NCBI GenBank assembly: GCA_019639115.1
Contig: JAHBSM010000004.1
Span: 213,361-277,360, forward strand
Length of the DNA stretch: 64,000 bases
Direction: 5' to 3'
From: Acidobacteriota bacterium
GTDB taxonomy: Bacteria > Acidobacteriota > Blastocatellia > Pyrinomonadales > Pyrinomonadaceae
The notes below the pieces were generated by a model that was not told the DNA's origin, did no database searches, and was given only the letters and a program-made list of their open reading frames with translations. The position numbers and the translations under genes were made by a program. Positions 28,702 to 36,382 of this stretch are shown in pieces; the first letter of the stretch is position 1; each line of letters begins with the position of its first letter.

Positions 28702-30098
28702 GTAAGTGAATCGGCCCGTATAAGATCGTCCAGAGTCTCTCGCCGCCTTATAAGCTGCGGAGTACCGTCGATGCCGATCAATACGACAGCGGGAAGGAAC
28801 CGACCGTTGTATTGACTCGCTTGTGCGAGCGAATACGCGCCGCAGTTGAGCAACGCGAGAACCTCTCCGGGCTCGACGCCCGCGGGGAGCATTCGATACT
28901 CGGGGAGTCTCCCTTTTCCTTCAATGTCAAAATAAACGTCGCCGCCGTCGCATAGCGGGCCCGCCACTTTGTAACGCGTCTCGTGTGGGACGCCGGCCCG
29001 CTGAGCCGATATCAAGTGGTAGTACCATTTGTAAGTTTCCATCGAGAGTAGGATATTGAAACCGGCGTCGGTCAAAAGCCATTGGTCAACGCCGCCCGGC
29101 ATGTCTGCATTTGGCCGCGATTTCGCGTTTCGCACCGTAGTGAGGCAAATGCCAGCATCGCCGATGATCGAACGGCCGGGTTCGATGAGCAGCGTCAATT
29201 TGCTTACGGCTTCGGCTGCGGCCGGATCGGCGGCGGCGAGCCGCTGCCAGGCAGACTCGAGGGCACCCGCAGGATCGAAATAAGCTGACAATATCGCTGC
29301 CTGATCCTCGTTGATATCTGCTCGCGTGCCGCCGATGTGATCTACGGGAAATCCGCCGCCGATATTTATGTGCTCGATCGGCCGGCTTGAAATCCTGCCG
29401 AGCCGAAGTGCGAATCGTCCCAACGTGGCGAGTGCCTCAGCGTAAACGGAAGGGTCAGGATTCTGAGAGCCGACATGCAGGTGGATACCCCGGATGACCA
29501 AATGATCCGAATCCGCGTATTGCGCTATTGCCGCAAAAGCCTCGTCCGGCATCATCCCAAATTTTGAGGTCAACAGTGCCGTCCGGAGCCCGGAATGCGT
29601 ACCGCTCTCGATCTCAGGCACCAGCCGAAGGCTCACATTCGCATTAGTTCCAAGGCTCCGGGCCGCGGCCTCGATCAGCGAAAGCTCATACACCGAGTCG
29701 GCCTGTATCGCGTAGACATCATTTTGTATCGCGAGTTCGATCTCCCAGGCTTCCTTACTCGTCCCGTTGAAAATGATCCTGTCGCCGCTGAAGCCGGCCC
29801 GGAGAGCTTTCCAGAGTTCACCGCCGGAGTTCACCTCGATATCGCACTCCGCATTTCGAATGGCCCGGAGGATCCCAAGCGTTGACATTGCCTTCGCGGC
29901 ATAACAGGCCTTCATCGGGCACGGAATACGGCCACCCGCATCGGTCAGACGCGCGATGTTTCGACGGATCCTCGCTTCGCTGTATATGAAAAGCGGAGTC
30001 GCGTGGCTGCGGGCCAATTCGACCGCATCGACGCCGTCAATACACAGGCGGCCGTCGGAGACAGTCAAATAGCTATCATTGTCGATCAGTCCGAACAT
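28698..30098 (-). CDS. lysA: Diaminopimelate decarboxylase-like fold III PLP enzyme
   Basis: A 466-residue alanine-racemase-fold decarboxylase. The PLP lysine is in CYAAKAMSTLGILRAI, the phosphate-binding Gly loop is NIGGGFPVDH, EPGRS is present, and the catalytic cysteine from the partner subunit lies in PLCDGGDVYFD; LLNCGAYSLAQASQYNGRF closes the active site. DapDC usually shows CESGD and ornithine decarboxylase CDGLD, so CDGGD leaves the substrate somewhat open. LysA makes lysine from meso-DAP. It sits 39 bases downstream of nagZ in the salvage operon, where meso-DAP from murein peptides would be an apt substrate. That placement is seen; the metabolic link is inference. Confidence 0.75.
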   Translation of the reverse strand: MFGLIDNDSYLTVSDGRLCIDGVDAVELARSHATPLFIYSEARIRRNIARLTDAGGRIPCPMKACYAAKAMSTLGILRAIRNAECDIEVNSGGELWKALRAGFSGDRIIFNGTSKEAWEIELAIQNDVYAIQADSVYELSLIEAAARSLGTNANVSLRLVPEIESGTHSGLRTALLTSKFGMMPDEAFAAIAQYADSDHLVIRGIHLHVGSQNPDPSVYAEALATLGRFALRLGRISSRPIEHINIGGGFPVDHIGGTRADINEDQAAILSAYFDPAGALESAWQRLAAADPAAAEAVSKLTLLIEPGRSIIGDAGICLTTVRNAKSRPNADMPGGVDQWLLTDAGFNILLSMETYKWYYHLISAQRAGVPHETRYKVAGPLCDGGDVYFDIEGKGRLPEYRMLPAGVEPGEVLALLNCGAYSLAQASQYNGRFLPAVVLIGIDGTPQLIRRRETLDDLIRADSLT

Positions 30099-30137
30099 TA
30101 TTTTTGCTGTCAGCGGATCCGGCAGCAGCCGCGGGAT

Positions 30138-32006
30138 CTATTTGGATCTTTCGAGCCGGATACCTGTGCCCCGCGGGTGAAGGCCCGGAAGCGAGATCGG
30201 CAGTTTTCCCGTGATGTCCTGCATGCCGAGTATCGAACGGGCCGCAGCAAGCTGAAGACTCGGCATATCGCCGTATCCGACAACATAGGTCTTCATGGAA
30301 GGGAAAGAGTTAAGCAAATACGGATTACCAAAGCTGACACCTACGACCTGCTTGTCTGATGCGAGCACTTCGCGGAGAAGAGCTGCACCGTTGTCCGGGA
30401 TCCCGACGCTGGCGCGGGCTCCTGAACGAACTCGGCCATACAACGCAAATATCACCACATCTGCGCCGCTGATGGCCTTGCGAGCCGCCGCGAACTGTTC
30501 TGCGGATGAGTTCTCCTGCAGATATGCCGTCTCAAAATACGAATTCCGTAATACATCAGGCGGACCCGGGGCCACCCTTCGCATCGTTGCGAAGCTCGAA
30601 CGAAAAGACTGCATGGTCGCCGGCCCATCGAAACCGTTTGATATGCCGATGACAGCTATCTTTCGATCTTTTTTCAGCGGCAGCAGGCCATCGTCATTGC
30701 GCACCAGCGTGATGGCTTTTCTCGCTATCTCGTCGGCAAGCTCCTGTGAATCCTTGCCTGACACAACGCGATCGATCCGGTCGAGCGGAGTCATACGCTC
30801 CTCGAATAACCCGAGCTCGTACTTCCACGCGAGCTGGCGCCGGACTGATTCGTCCAGTCGCGACATCGGGATACGTCCGCTTTTGACCGCGGCGATCAGC
30901 CCACGGATCATCGCGTCCGGGTCGGCGGGCTTTTCGAGTATGTCGGTGCCAGCGAGGAACGCCCGTACGCCGGCCTCCTCCTGCGTAAAGTAGAGCGTCA
31001 GGCCGCTCATCGACATCGCATCTGAGACTATGAGACCGCGAAATCCCATCTCGCCGCGCAAGATGCCGGTCTGGACCTTGGCCGAAAGCGTTGCCGGAAT
31101 GGTCGCCTTCTGTGTAACTATCTCGGCACCCGGCTCGGCATCGCCGCCTGCATAGTTGGCGAGCGGCCGCACCTCTTCAGGGTCGATCTGCGGCAGAGCG
31201 ATATGGGCGATCATAATAGAGGCGATACCCGCTTTTACTGCTTCGCGAAACGGGACAAGCTCGGTCCGATCGAGCGAATCGCGTGTGTGGTCGATAATTG
31301 GCAGCCCACGGTGCGAATCGACGGCGGTGTCGCCATGGCCGGGGAAATGTTTCGCCGTGGCGATCACCCGCTGGCTCTGAATGCCCTCGCCGAAAGCTAT
31401 ACCGAATCGTGCGACCTCCATCGGGTCCTCGCCGAAACTGCGGACGTTTATCACTGGATTGTCCGCATTATTGTTCACGTCAAGCACCGGTGCATACACA
31501 TGGCGGATGCCTATCGCGCTTGCCTCGCGGCCGGTGATGACGCCTGCGCGCCGTGCGAGCTCCGGATCGCCCGCCGCAGCCATCGCCATCGCCCAAGGAA
31601 AGTTGATCGCGTCCTCGAAACGCATACCGATGCCGGTCTCAGCGTCTAGCGACATCAGAAGCGGGAGCTTTGCGTTCTCCTGCATCCGATTGGCCAAATG
31701 AGTCGTCTCGTATATCGGAGCTCCGAAAAAGATGATCCCGCCGATCTTGTTCTGAACCACCTGACGCTGCAGTTCCTTGAAGAACGGGCTGTCCTGATTT
31801 GCGAATCGGGCATTGATTCCGACATGAATGAGCTGGCCTACCTTTTCTTCTACGGACATTTTCGCCAGCAGCTTCTCGGCGGCAGAGATCGATCTCTGCG
31901 AGGGCTCGAACCGTTTGCCGGTCTGAGGCTGCGCCAAGCCGAACGCCGGCATTAGAGCAAATAAAATGGACGCGGCGAATGCGCGACGATACCTGCTTGT
32001 TCTCAT
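30138..32006 (-). CDS. nagZ: Exported glycoside hydrolase family 3, beta-N-acetylglucosaminidase (NagZ-like)
   Basis: A 622-residue two-domain GH3 enzyme with a signal peptide (about 1-25, AFGLAQ). The NagZ-specific loop KHFPGHGDTAVDSH (219-232) supplies the Asp-His acid/base dyad (D230, H232), and D329 in IVSDAMSM is the nucleophile. The C-terminal domain (about 410-620) is like that of B. subtilis NagZ. It releases terminal GlcNAc from muropeptides; here it would work in the periplasm. Its start overlaps the stop of the upstream symporter gene (4 bases), so the two are coupled. Part of the peptidoglycan-sugar salvage operon. Confidence 0.93.
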   Translation of the reverse strand: MRTSRYRRAFAASILFALMPAFGLAQPQTGKRFEPSQRSISAAEKLLAKMSVEEKVGQLIHVGINARFANQDSPFFKELQRQVVQNKIGGIIFFGAPIYETTHLANRMQENAKLPLLMSLDAETGIGMRFEDAINFPWAMAMAAAGDPELARRAGVITGREASAIGIRHVYAPVLDVNNNADNPVINVRSFGEDPMEVARFGIAFGEGIQSQRVIATAKHFPGHGDTAVDSHRGLPIIDHTRDSLDRTELVPFREAVKAGIASIMIAHIALPQIDPEEVRPLANYAGGDAEPGAEIVTQKATIPATLSAKVQTGILRGEMGFRGLIVSDAMSMSGLTLYFTQEEAGVRAFLAGTDILEKPADPDAMIRGLIAAVKSGRIPMSRLDESVRRQLAWKYELGLFEERMTPLDRIDRVVSGKDSQELADEIARKAITLVRNDDGLLPLKKDRKIAVIGISNGFDGPATMQSFRSSFATMRRVAPGPPDVLRNSYFETAYLQENSSAEQFAAARKAISGADVVIFALYGRVRSGARASVGIPDNGAALLREVLASDKQVVGVSFGNPYLLNSFPSMKTYVVGYGDMPSLQLAAARSILGMQDITGKLPISLPGLHPRGTGIRLERSK

Positions 32007-33493
32007 TGTTTTTCCTTAATAGGCCGCGTGCCCGCGACCAAACTTACAACCATCCCAACCGCAAAACATACGCTCGTACCTAAGAGGACGTACCAGGTCC
32101 AGGCGATGCCCGTGTAGATCTTGATCAGCGTCATTGTCACGATCGAGGCCAGCATGCCGACCACGACACCGGGCTGGGTCGCGCGCCGAGTCAAAACGCC
32201 GAGCAGGAACGCTCCGAGCATCGGGCCGTAAACCAGTGATGCGATCGTCAATCCGACCGTAAAGACCGAACCCCAGTCGCGCGCGACAAATGCGATCACC
32301 ATTAGCACCACACCCCAGAACGCCGTAAGCCAACGCGAAAGGCCGAGCAGCTTCGCATCGTCGGCGTCGGGGTTGACGAGAGGCTTATAGAAATCGAGCA
32401 CGGTGCTCGACGCGAGCGAGTTAAGCGAACTGCTAAGCGTTGACATCGCGGCTGCGGTGAGTGCGGCGATCATCAATCCGGCAACGCCGACCGGCATCTT
32501 CTCGACAATAAATCGCGGAAAGACCTCGTCATTGTTGGCGAGCGGCGTCGCAAGCGGAAAATGCTGGTAATAGACATACAGCATCACGCCCACGAAAAGC
32601 AGCAGGGCGAACTGGAACATAACGACGAATCCGCTGGTGACGATAGCCTTTTTGCTGTCGGATTCGTTCTTGCACGCGAGCAGCCGCTGCACAAGCATCT
32701 GGTCCGTGCCGTGGGAAGCCATTGTAAGGAACGTGCCGCCGATCAAGCCGGCCCAGAATGTGAAGGGAACATTGGGATCCGTCGAGAACGATATGAGCTG
32801 AAACTTGCCTGCTTCGCCCGCCACCGTTTGTATCTCGGCCCAGCCGCCGGGAATGTCGCCGAGCAGGATGAACGCAGCCACGACCGCTCCGGCGACGTAG
32901 ATCACAAGCTGGACAAGGTCGGTCCACAGCACGGCGACGAGGCCGCCCTCGAAAGTATAGATCAGCGTCATAACGCCGACTATCAAGATCGACGCGACCG
33001 TCAGATACGGAAAGTCAGGGAACGTGACCGAAAGCACCGCGCCTATGACGATCGAAGCGGCAAAGGTCCGCACACCGTCGCCCAGAGCACGAACGATCAG
33101 GAATAGGGACGCTGCAAAATTCTTGACCGAAACACCGAATCGATCCTCGAGCAGCTTATATGCCGTCTGCAGATCGCCTTTGAAATATGCGGGAATGAAT
33201 ATGATGCTGATTATGAAACGCGCGACGATATAGCCGGCGACAACCTGCAAATAGGTAAAATTGCCTCCTTGTTCAGGATGGGCGAACTTGCCGTATGCGA
33301 TCGCAGGCACACCGATAAGCGTCAATGTACTCGTCTCGGTCGCGACGATCGAAGCGCAGATGACAAGCCAGTGCGTGTTTCGCTTGCCTACGAAATAATC
33401 GGTGGCGGACTGCTGCGTCTTTCGAAACATCACGCCGAACGCCGTGATGCCGATCAGGTAGCCGAATATGATGATAAGGTCGAGTGTCTGCAT
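32003..33493 (-). CDS. Sodium:solute symporter (SSS family), probable amino-sugar importer
   Basis: A 496-residue inner-membrane transporter with about 13 TM helices. The SSS core is seen in the N-terminal DYFVGKRNTHWLVICASIVATETS and the central GGLVAVLWTDLVQLVIY. SSS proteins couple solute uptake to Na+. Placed between murQ (directly adjacent, no intergenic gap) and nagZ, it most likely imports MurNAc and/or GlcNAc without phosphorylation, consistent with a sugar kinase at the head of the operon and no PTS genes. The substrate is inferred from context only. Confidence 0.88.
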   Translation of the reverse strand: MQTLDLIIIFGYLIGITAFGVMFRKTQQSATDYFVGKRNTHWLVICASIVATETSTLTLIGVPAIAYGKFAHPEQGGNFTYLQVVAGYIVARFIISIIFIPAYFKGDLQTAYKLLEDRFGVSVKNFAASLFLIVRALGDGVRTFAASIVIGAVLSVTFPDFPYLTVASILIVGVMTLIYTFEGGLVAVLWTDLVQLVIYVAGAVVAAFILLGDIPGGWAEIQTVAGEAGKFQLISFSTDPNVPFTFWAGLIGGTFLTMASHGTDQMLVQRLLACKNESDSKKAIVTSGFVVMFQFALLLFVGVMLYVYYQHFPLATPLANNDEVFPRFIVEKMPVGVAGLMIAALTAAAMSTLSSSLNSLASSTVLDFYKPLVNPDADDAKLLGLSRWLTAFWGVVLMVIAFVARDWGSVFTVGLTIASLVYGPMLGAFLLGVLTRRATQPGVVVGMLASIVTMTLIKIYTGIAWTWYVLLGTSVCFAVGMVVSLVAGTRPIKEKQ

Positions 33494-34315
33494 CTAGTTA
33501 TCTCTAAACTTTGCTAACGCAGCCTGTATAGAATATCCCGCCTCCGCAAGCAGGCGTTCGGCAGCCTCGCGGTCGTTGGTGCCGGTCTCGGTCATTAGGA
33601 TACGCACCGCGCGGTCGCGGAGTTTTTCGTTCGAGGCTCGTACGTGTGTCATCCTATTTCCCCTGACGTGTCCGAGCCGGATCATAGCGACCGTCGAGAT
33701 CATGTTAAGCACCATTTTCTGCGCGGTGCCGGATTTCATTCGCGTCGAGCCCGTAACGGCCTCGGGCCCTACGACCGGAACGATCGAGATATCGACACAT
33801 CGCGTTATAGGCGAATCAGGTACGGAGGTGACACAACCCGTAAAGCATCCCTGGCCGCGAGCATATTCGAGAGCTCCGATCGTATATGGCGTACGGCCCG
33901 AAGCGGCGAGCCCGATAACGGCGTCCCGATCGCTCAAGCCGCGAGCCTGAAGATCTGTCGCTCCCGAATCGCGGTCGTCCTCGCTGGCTTCTACCGCTTT
34001 GTAGAGCGCATCATATCCACCCGCGATGACGCCCTGTATTAGTTCGTAGCCGACGCCAAAGGTGGGCGGTATCTCGCTTGCATCAAGCACGCCGAGACGT
34101 CCGCTCGTTCCCGTGCCGACATAGAAAAGACGGCCGCCGCCGTTGAGCCTTTTGACCACTTCGTCGATCGCGTCAGCTATATCGGGCAGAACGGCACCAA
34201 CTGCCGCCGCGACCTTCGAATCCTCGGCGTTTATCATTCGGACGGCATCGAGCGTCGAAGCGCGATCGATCGCGGCCGTTGCCGGGTTCTCTTGTTCGGT
34301 GATCGGTAAGGTCAT
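33494..34315 (-). CDS. murQ: N-acetylmuramic acid 6-phosphate etherase
   Basis: A 273-residue SIS-domain lyase that cleaves the D-lactyl ether of MurNAc-6-phosphate to give GlcNAc-6-phosphate and D-lactate. The N-terminus carries NPATAAIDRAS; GTGTSGRLGVLDASEIPPTFG holds E81 (E. coli E83 equivalent) and the phosphate loop; E112 in ASEDD matches E. coli E114. GPEAVTGSTRMKSGTAQKM and the C-terminal helical tail (REAAERLLAEAGYSIQAALA) are standard. Slightly shorter than the usual 295-300 residues. Directly abuts the symporter gene. Confidence 0.97.
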   Translation of the reverse strand: MTLPITEQENPATAAIDRASTLDAVRMINAEDSKVAAAVGAVLPDIADAIDEVVKRLNGGGRLFYVGTGTSGRLGVLDASEIPPTFGVGYELIQGVIAGGYDALYKAVEASEDDRDSGATDLQARGLSDRDAVIGLAASGRTPYTIGALEYARGQGCFTGCVTSVPDSPITRCVDISIVPVVGPEAVTGSTRMKSGTAQKMVLNMISTVAMIRLGHVRGNRMTHVRASNEKLRDRAVRILMTETGTNDREAAERLLAEAGYSIQAALAKFRDN

Positions 34316-34349
34316 TTCAATTCAGCACGAGCCGGGCCGGCCGATCGCT

Positions 34350-35363
34350 TCAGTTCGCCTTCTTTCGGGTTATTTGTCTCTTTGATGCCAATTTTCCGTT
34401 CAATGCCATCAACGCGGCCGCGTGTGCGGGCGGCATCTGCGGATCGGTCAGATACGCTTTCGGAGCCGTCCTGCGGATAACATCCTGCATGGCGTCGGTC
34501 AGTAGAGCTCCGGCCTTAAATACGCTGCCGACGCATCCGATCGGCACCTTTTGTTTCTCAAGCCCTAGCCTCTTTAATACGGCCGCGGCAGCCGTGCCGA
34601 GCTCACGGCCGGCATCGATCAAGATCGCCCTGGCCACGTCGTCTCCTTCGGCTGCGGTTTCGACAACGAATTTGGCAAATCCCGCGATACGGCTATTGTC
34701 CATTTGTGGAGCATAGATAGCAACGATGAGATTCTCCACATTCGACGCGCGAAAATACTCTGCGGCGCGTTCGCTGAGCCTTGTCGATGGGCCGCGTCCG
34801 TCCGATGCCTTAGCTATCGCGTGGAGGGCCTCGGCCGCAATTCCGCGTCCGCCGCCTTCGTCTCCCGCGATCGGCCCCCAGCCGCCCGCCATCGCCCGCT
34901 CACCTTTTGAGTTGACCCCGAGGCAGATCGAGCCGGTTCCCGCGATGACCACCAAACCTGACTCTCCTAACGTAGTGCCAAAAAGTGCGATCTCAGCGTC
35001 GGTCGTAACGGTCGTTCTCGTGATACGCGATCGCGAGACAAAACTCTCGCGGATGCGTTCCCGAATATCCTGACGACGTACACCTGCGAGCCCAAGTGTT
35101 GCCGCGACTATGTCTCCGCGCGAGACCGATGCCGAATCGCAGGCCCGGTCAACAGCGTTCGCAATATTTGCGACAGCCGTTTCAACGCCGACCCGCAACG
35201 GATTCGAGGGCCCGCCCGCCCCTTCAGCGAGAATAGCTGCAGACGCGTCCATCAACGCGACATTGGTCTTGGTCCCGCCGCCGTCCACACCGAGATATAG
35301 CTGAAAATCCAGCCGCTCGCGTCCCGCATTTGCTGTCGATCGAGCCATCTTGATCCGGGGCAC
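34350..35363 (-). CDS. BadF/BcrA-type N-acetylhexosamine kinase (GlcNAc/MurNAc kinase)
   Basis: A 337-residue ASKHA-fold kinase. PHOSPHATE-1 motif is YLGVDGGGTKTNVAL (about 23-37), a second phosphate loop is VVIAGTGSICLG, and GDEGGGRGIAAEAL matches N-acetylglucosamine kinases and MurK. It would phosphorylate imported GlcNAc and/or MurNAc at O6, giving the substrates of NagA and MurQ. First gene of the minus-strand salvage operon, 34 bases before murQ and divergent from a LysR regulator. An ATG five codons downstream (35348) is an alternative start. Whether it takes MurNAc, GlcNAc or both cannot be read from sequence. Confidence 0.85.
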   Translation of the reverse strand: MPRIKMARSTANAGRERLDFQLYLGVDGGGTKTNVALMDASAAILAEGAGGPSNPLRVGVETAVANIANAVDRACDSASVSRGDIVAATLGLAGVRRQDIRERIRESFVSRSRITRTTVTTDAEIALFGTTLGESGLVVIAGTGSICLGVNSKGERAMAGGWGPIAGDEGGGRGIAAEALHAIAKASDGRGPSTRLSERAAEYFRASNVENLIVAIYAPQMDNSRIAGFAKFVVETAAEGDDVARAILIDAGRELGTAAAAVLKRLGLEKQKVPIGCVGSVFKAGALLTDAMQDVIRRTAPKAYLTDPQMPPAHAAALMALNGKLASKRQITRKKAN

Positions 35364-35464
35364 CGGCGGTCCGGCGCCATATGGTTATTCTTGGCGCGAC
35401 TTGACATATAATCAAATTTAACGGATTTTATGTAGTCGATAAGATATACTAATCGGACAATACA
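35364..35464. promoter_or_regulatory. Divergent regulatory region between kinase operon and LysR gene
   Basis: This 101-base gap is strikingly AT-rich from 35401 on. It contains TTGACA at 35401-35406, an imperfect dyad ATAATC-N10-GATTTTAT (about 35408-35431) of the size of a LysR-type box, and TATACT at 35445-35450. Precise promoter assignment is uncertain; by position it must serve both directions and is the natural binding site of the adjacent regulator. Confidence 0.45.
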
Positions 35465-36382
35465 ATGGAGATCAGACAGCTCAAGGCCTTTTTGGCTATT
35501 GCCGAAGCTAAGACGTTCACAGCCGGCGCCCGCCGCGTCAACGTGACGCAGGCGGCGATCTCGATGCAGATTCGCCAACTCGAGGACGAGGTCGGACTGC
35601 AGCTATTCACCCGTACGCCTCGTCGCGTGATACTGACGGAGGCCGGCGAATATCTGCTCGATCGGGCGCGCAGGATACTTCGCGAGCATGATACGGCTCT
35701 AGCTGAGATCGCCGAACTCGGCGGATTGGAGCACGGGCGACTCCGCATAGGCACTGCGTCGGCCGAATTTGCGATGCATCAACTCCCCGCGATACTGACT
35801 CGGATACGCGAAAAATTCCCGAACGGCGCGCTCTCCGTCGCCGCCGGGACGAGCCAAACCCTCGTCGAAAAGATAATGCACGGCGAGATAGATATTGCGT
35901 TCGTAAGCCTACCTGTCGAGAACTCGTCGATCACGACCGAGCTGCTGCTAAGCGACGAGATCGTCGCGATAGCTCATCCGTCGCATCCACTCGCGGGCGA
36001 ACGATATATATCCGCAGCGACCCTCGCCGGCGAAAAATTGATTCTGGGCGAACGCGGCGGGAACACGCGACGGATGATCGACGATTTCTTTAATGCGGCG
36101 AACGTCCGGCCCAACATCGTGATGGAATTGTCGCGTCAGGAAGCGATAAATCAGATGGTCGAGGCGAATATGGGAGTCGGTATCGCCGGAGCCAAAGCCA
36201 TCGCTCGGGAAATTCAGGACGGCCGTCTGATCTCGTGGATGATCGAGGGAGCCGAGATAAATTGGGACCTGGGCCTGGCTCGCCTTCGCGGCGGATACTA
36301 TTCGCCTATCGCCAGAGAGTTCGTCGCCCATTGCAAAGAGAAGTTCGCAGACCGCGAACGTGAACTGAAGGCCAAAAAATGA
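35465..36382 (+). CDS. LysR-type transcriptional regulator
   Basis: A 305-residue LTTR. The N-terminal winged helix (MEIRQLKAFLAIAEAKTFT, then TQAAISMQIRQLEDEVGLQL) is followed by a coiled linker and a periplasmic-binding-protein-like effector domain (about 90-295). It is divergent from the kinase-murQ-symporter-nagZ operon and overlaps the serine hydrolase/NamZ-like gene by four bases (ATGA), so it is co-transcribed with one part of the salvage locus and faces the other. The effector is probably a salvage intermediate such as MurNAc-6-P or GlcNAc-6-P; this is inference from placement. Confidence 0.92.
   Translation: MEIRQLKAFLAIAEAKTFTAGARRVNVTQAAISMQIRQLEDEVGLQLFTRTPRRVILTEAGEYLLDRARRILREHDTALAEIAELGGLEHGRLRIGTASAEFAMHQLPAILTRIREKFPNGALSVAAGTSQTLVEKIMHGEIDIAFVSLPVENSSITTELLLSDEIVAIAHPSHPLAGERYISAATLAGEKLILGERGGNTRRMIDDFFNAANVRPNIVMELSRQEAINQMVEANMGVGIAGAKAIAREIQDGRLISWMIEGAEINWDLGLARLRGGYYSPIAREFVAHCKEKFADRERELKAKK

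Noticed and set aside
35401..35450. Well-defined sigma70 promoter before the LysR gene
   Set aside because: TTGACA and TATACT are both present but are 38 bases apart; neither has a good partner at 16-18 bases, so only a general regulatory region was reported.
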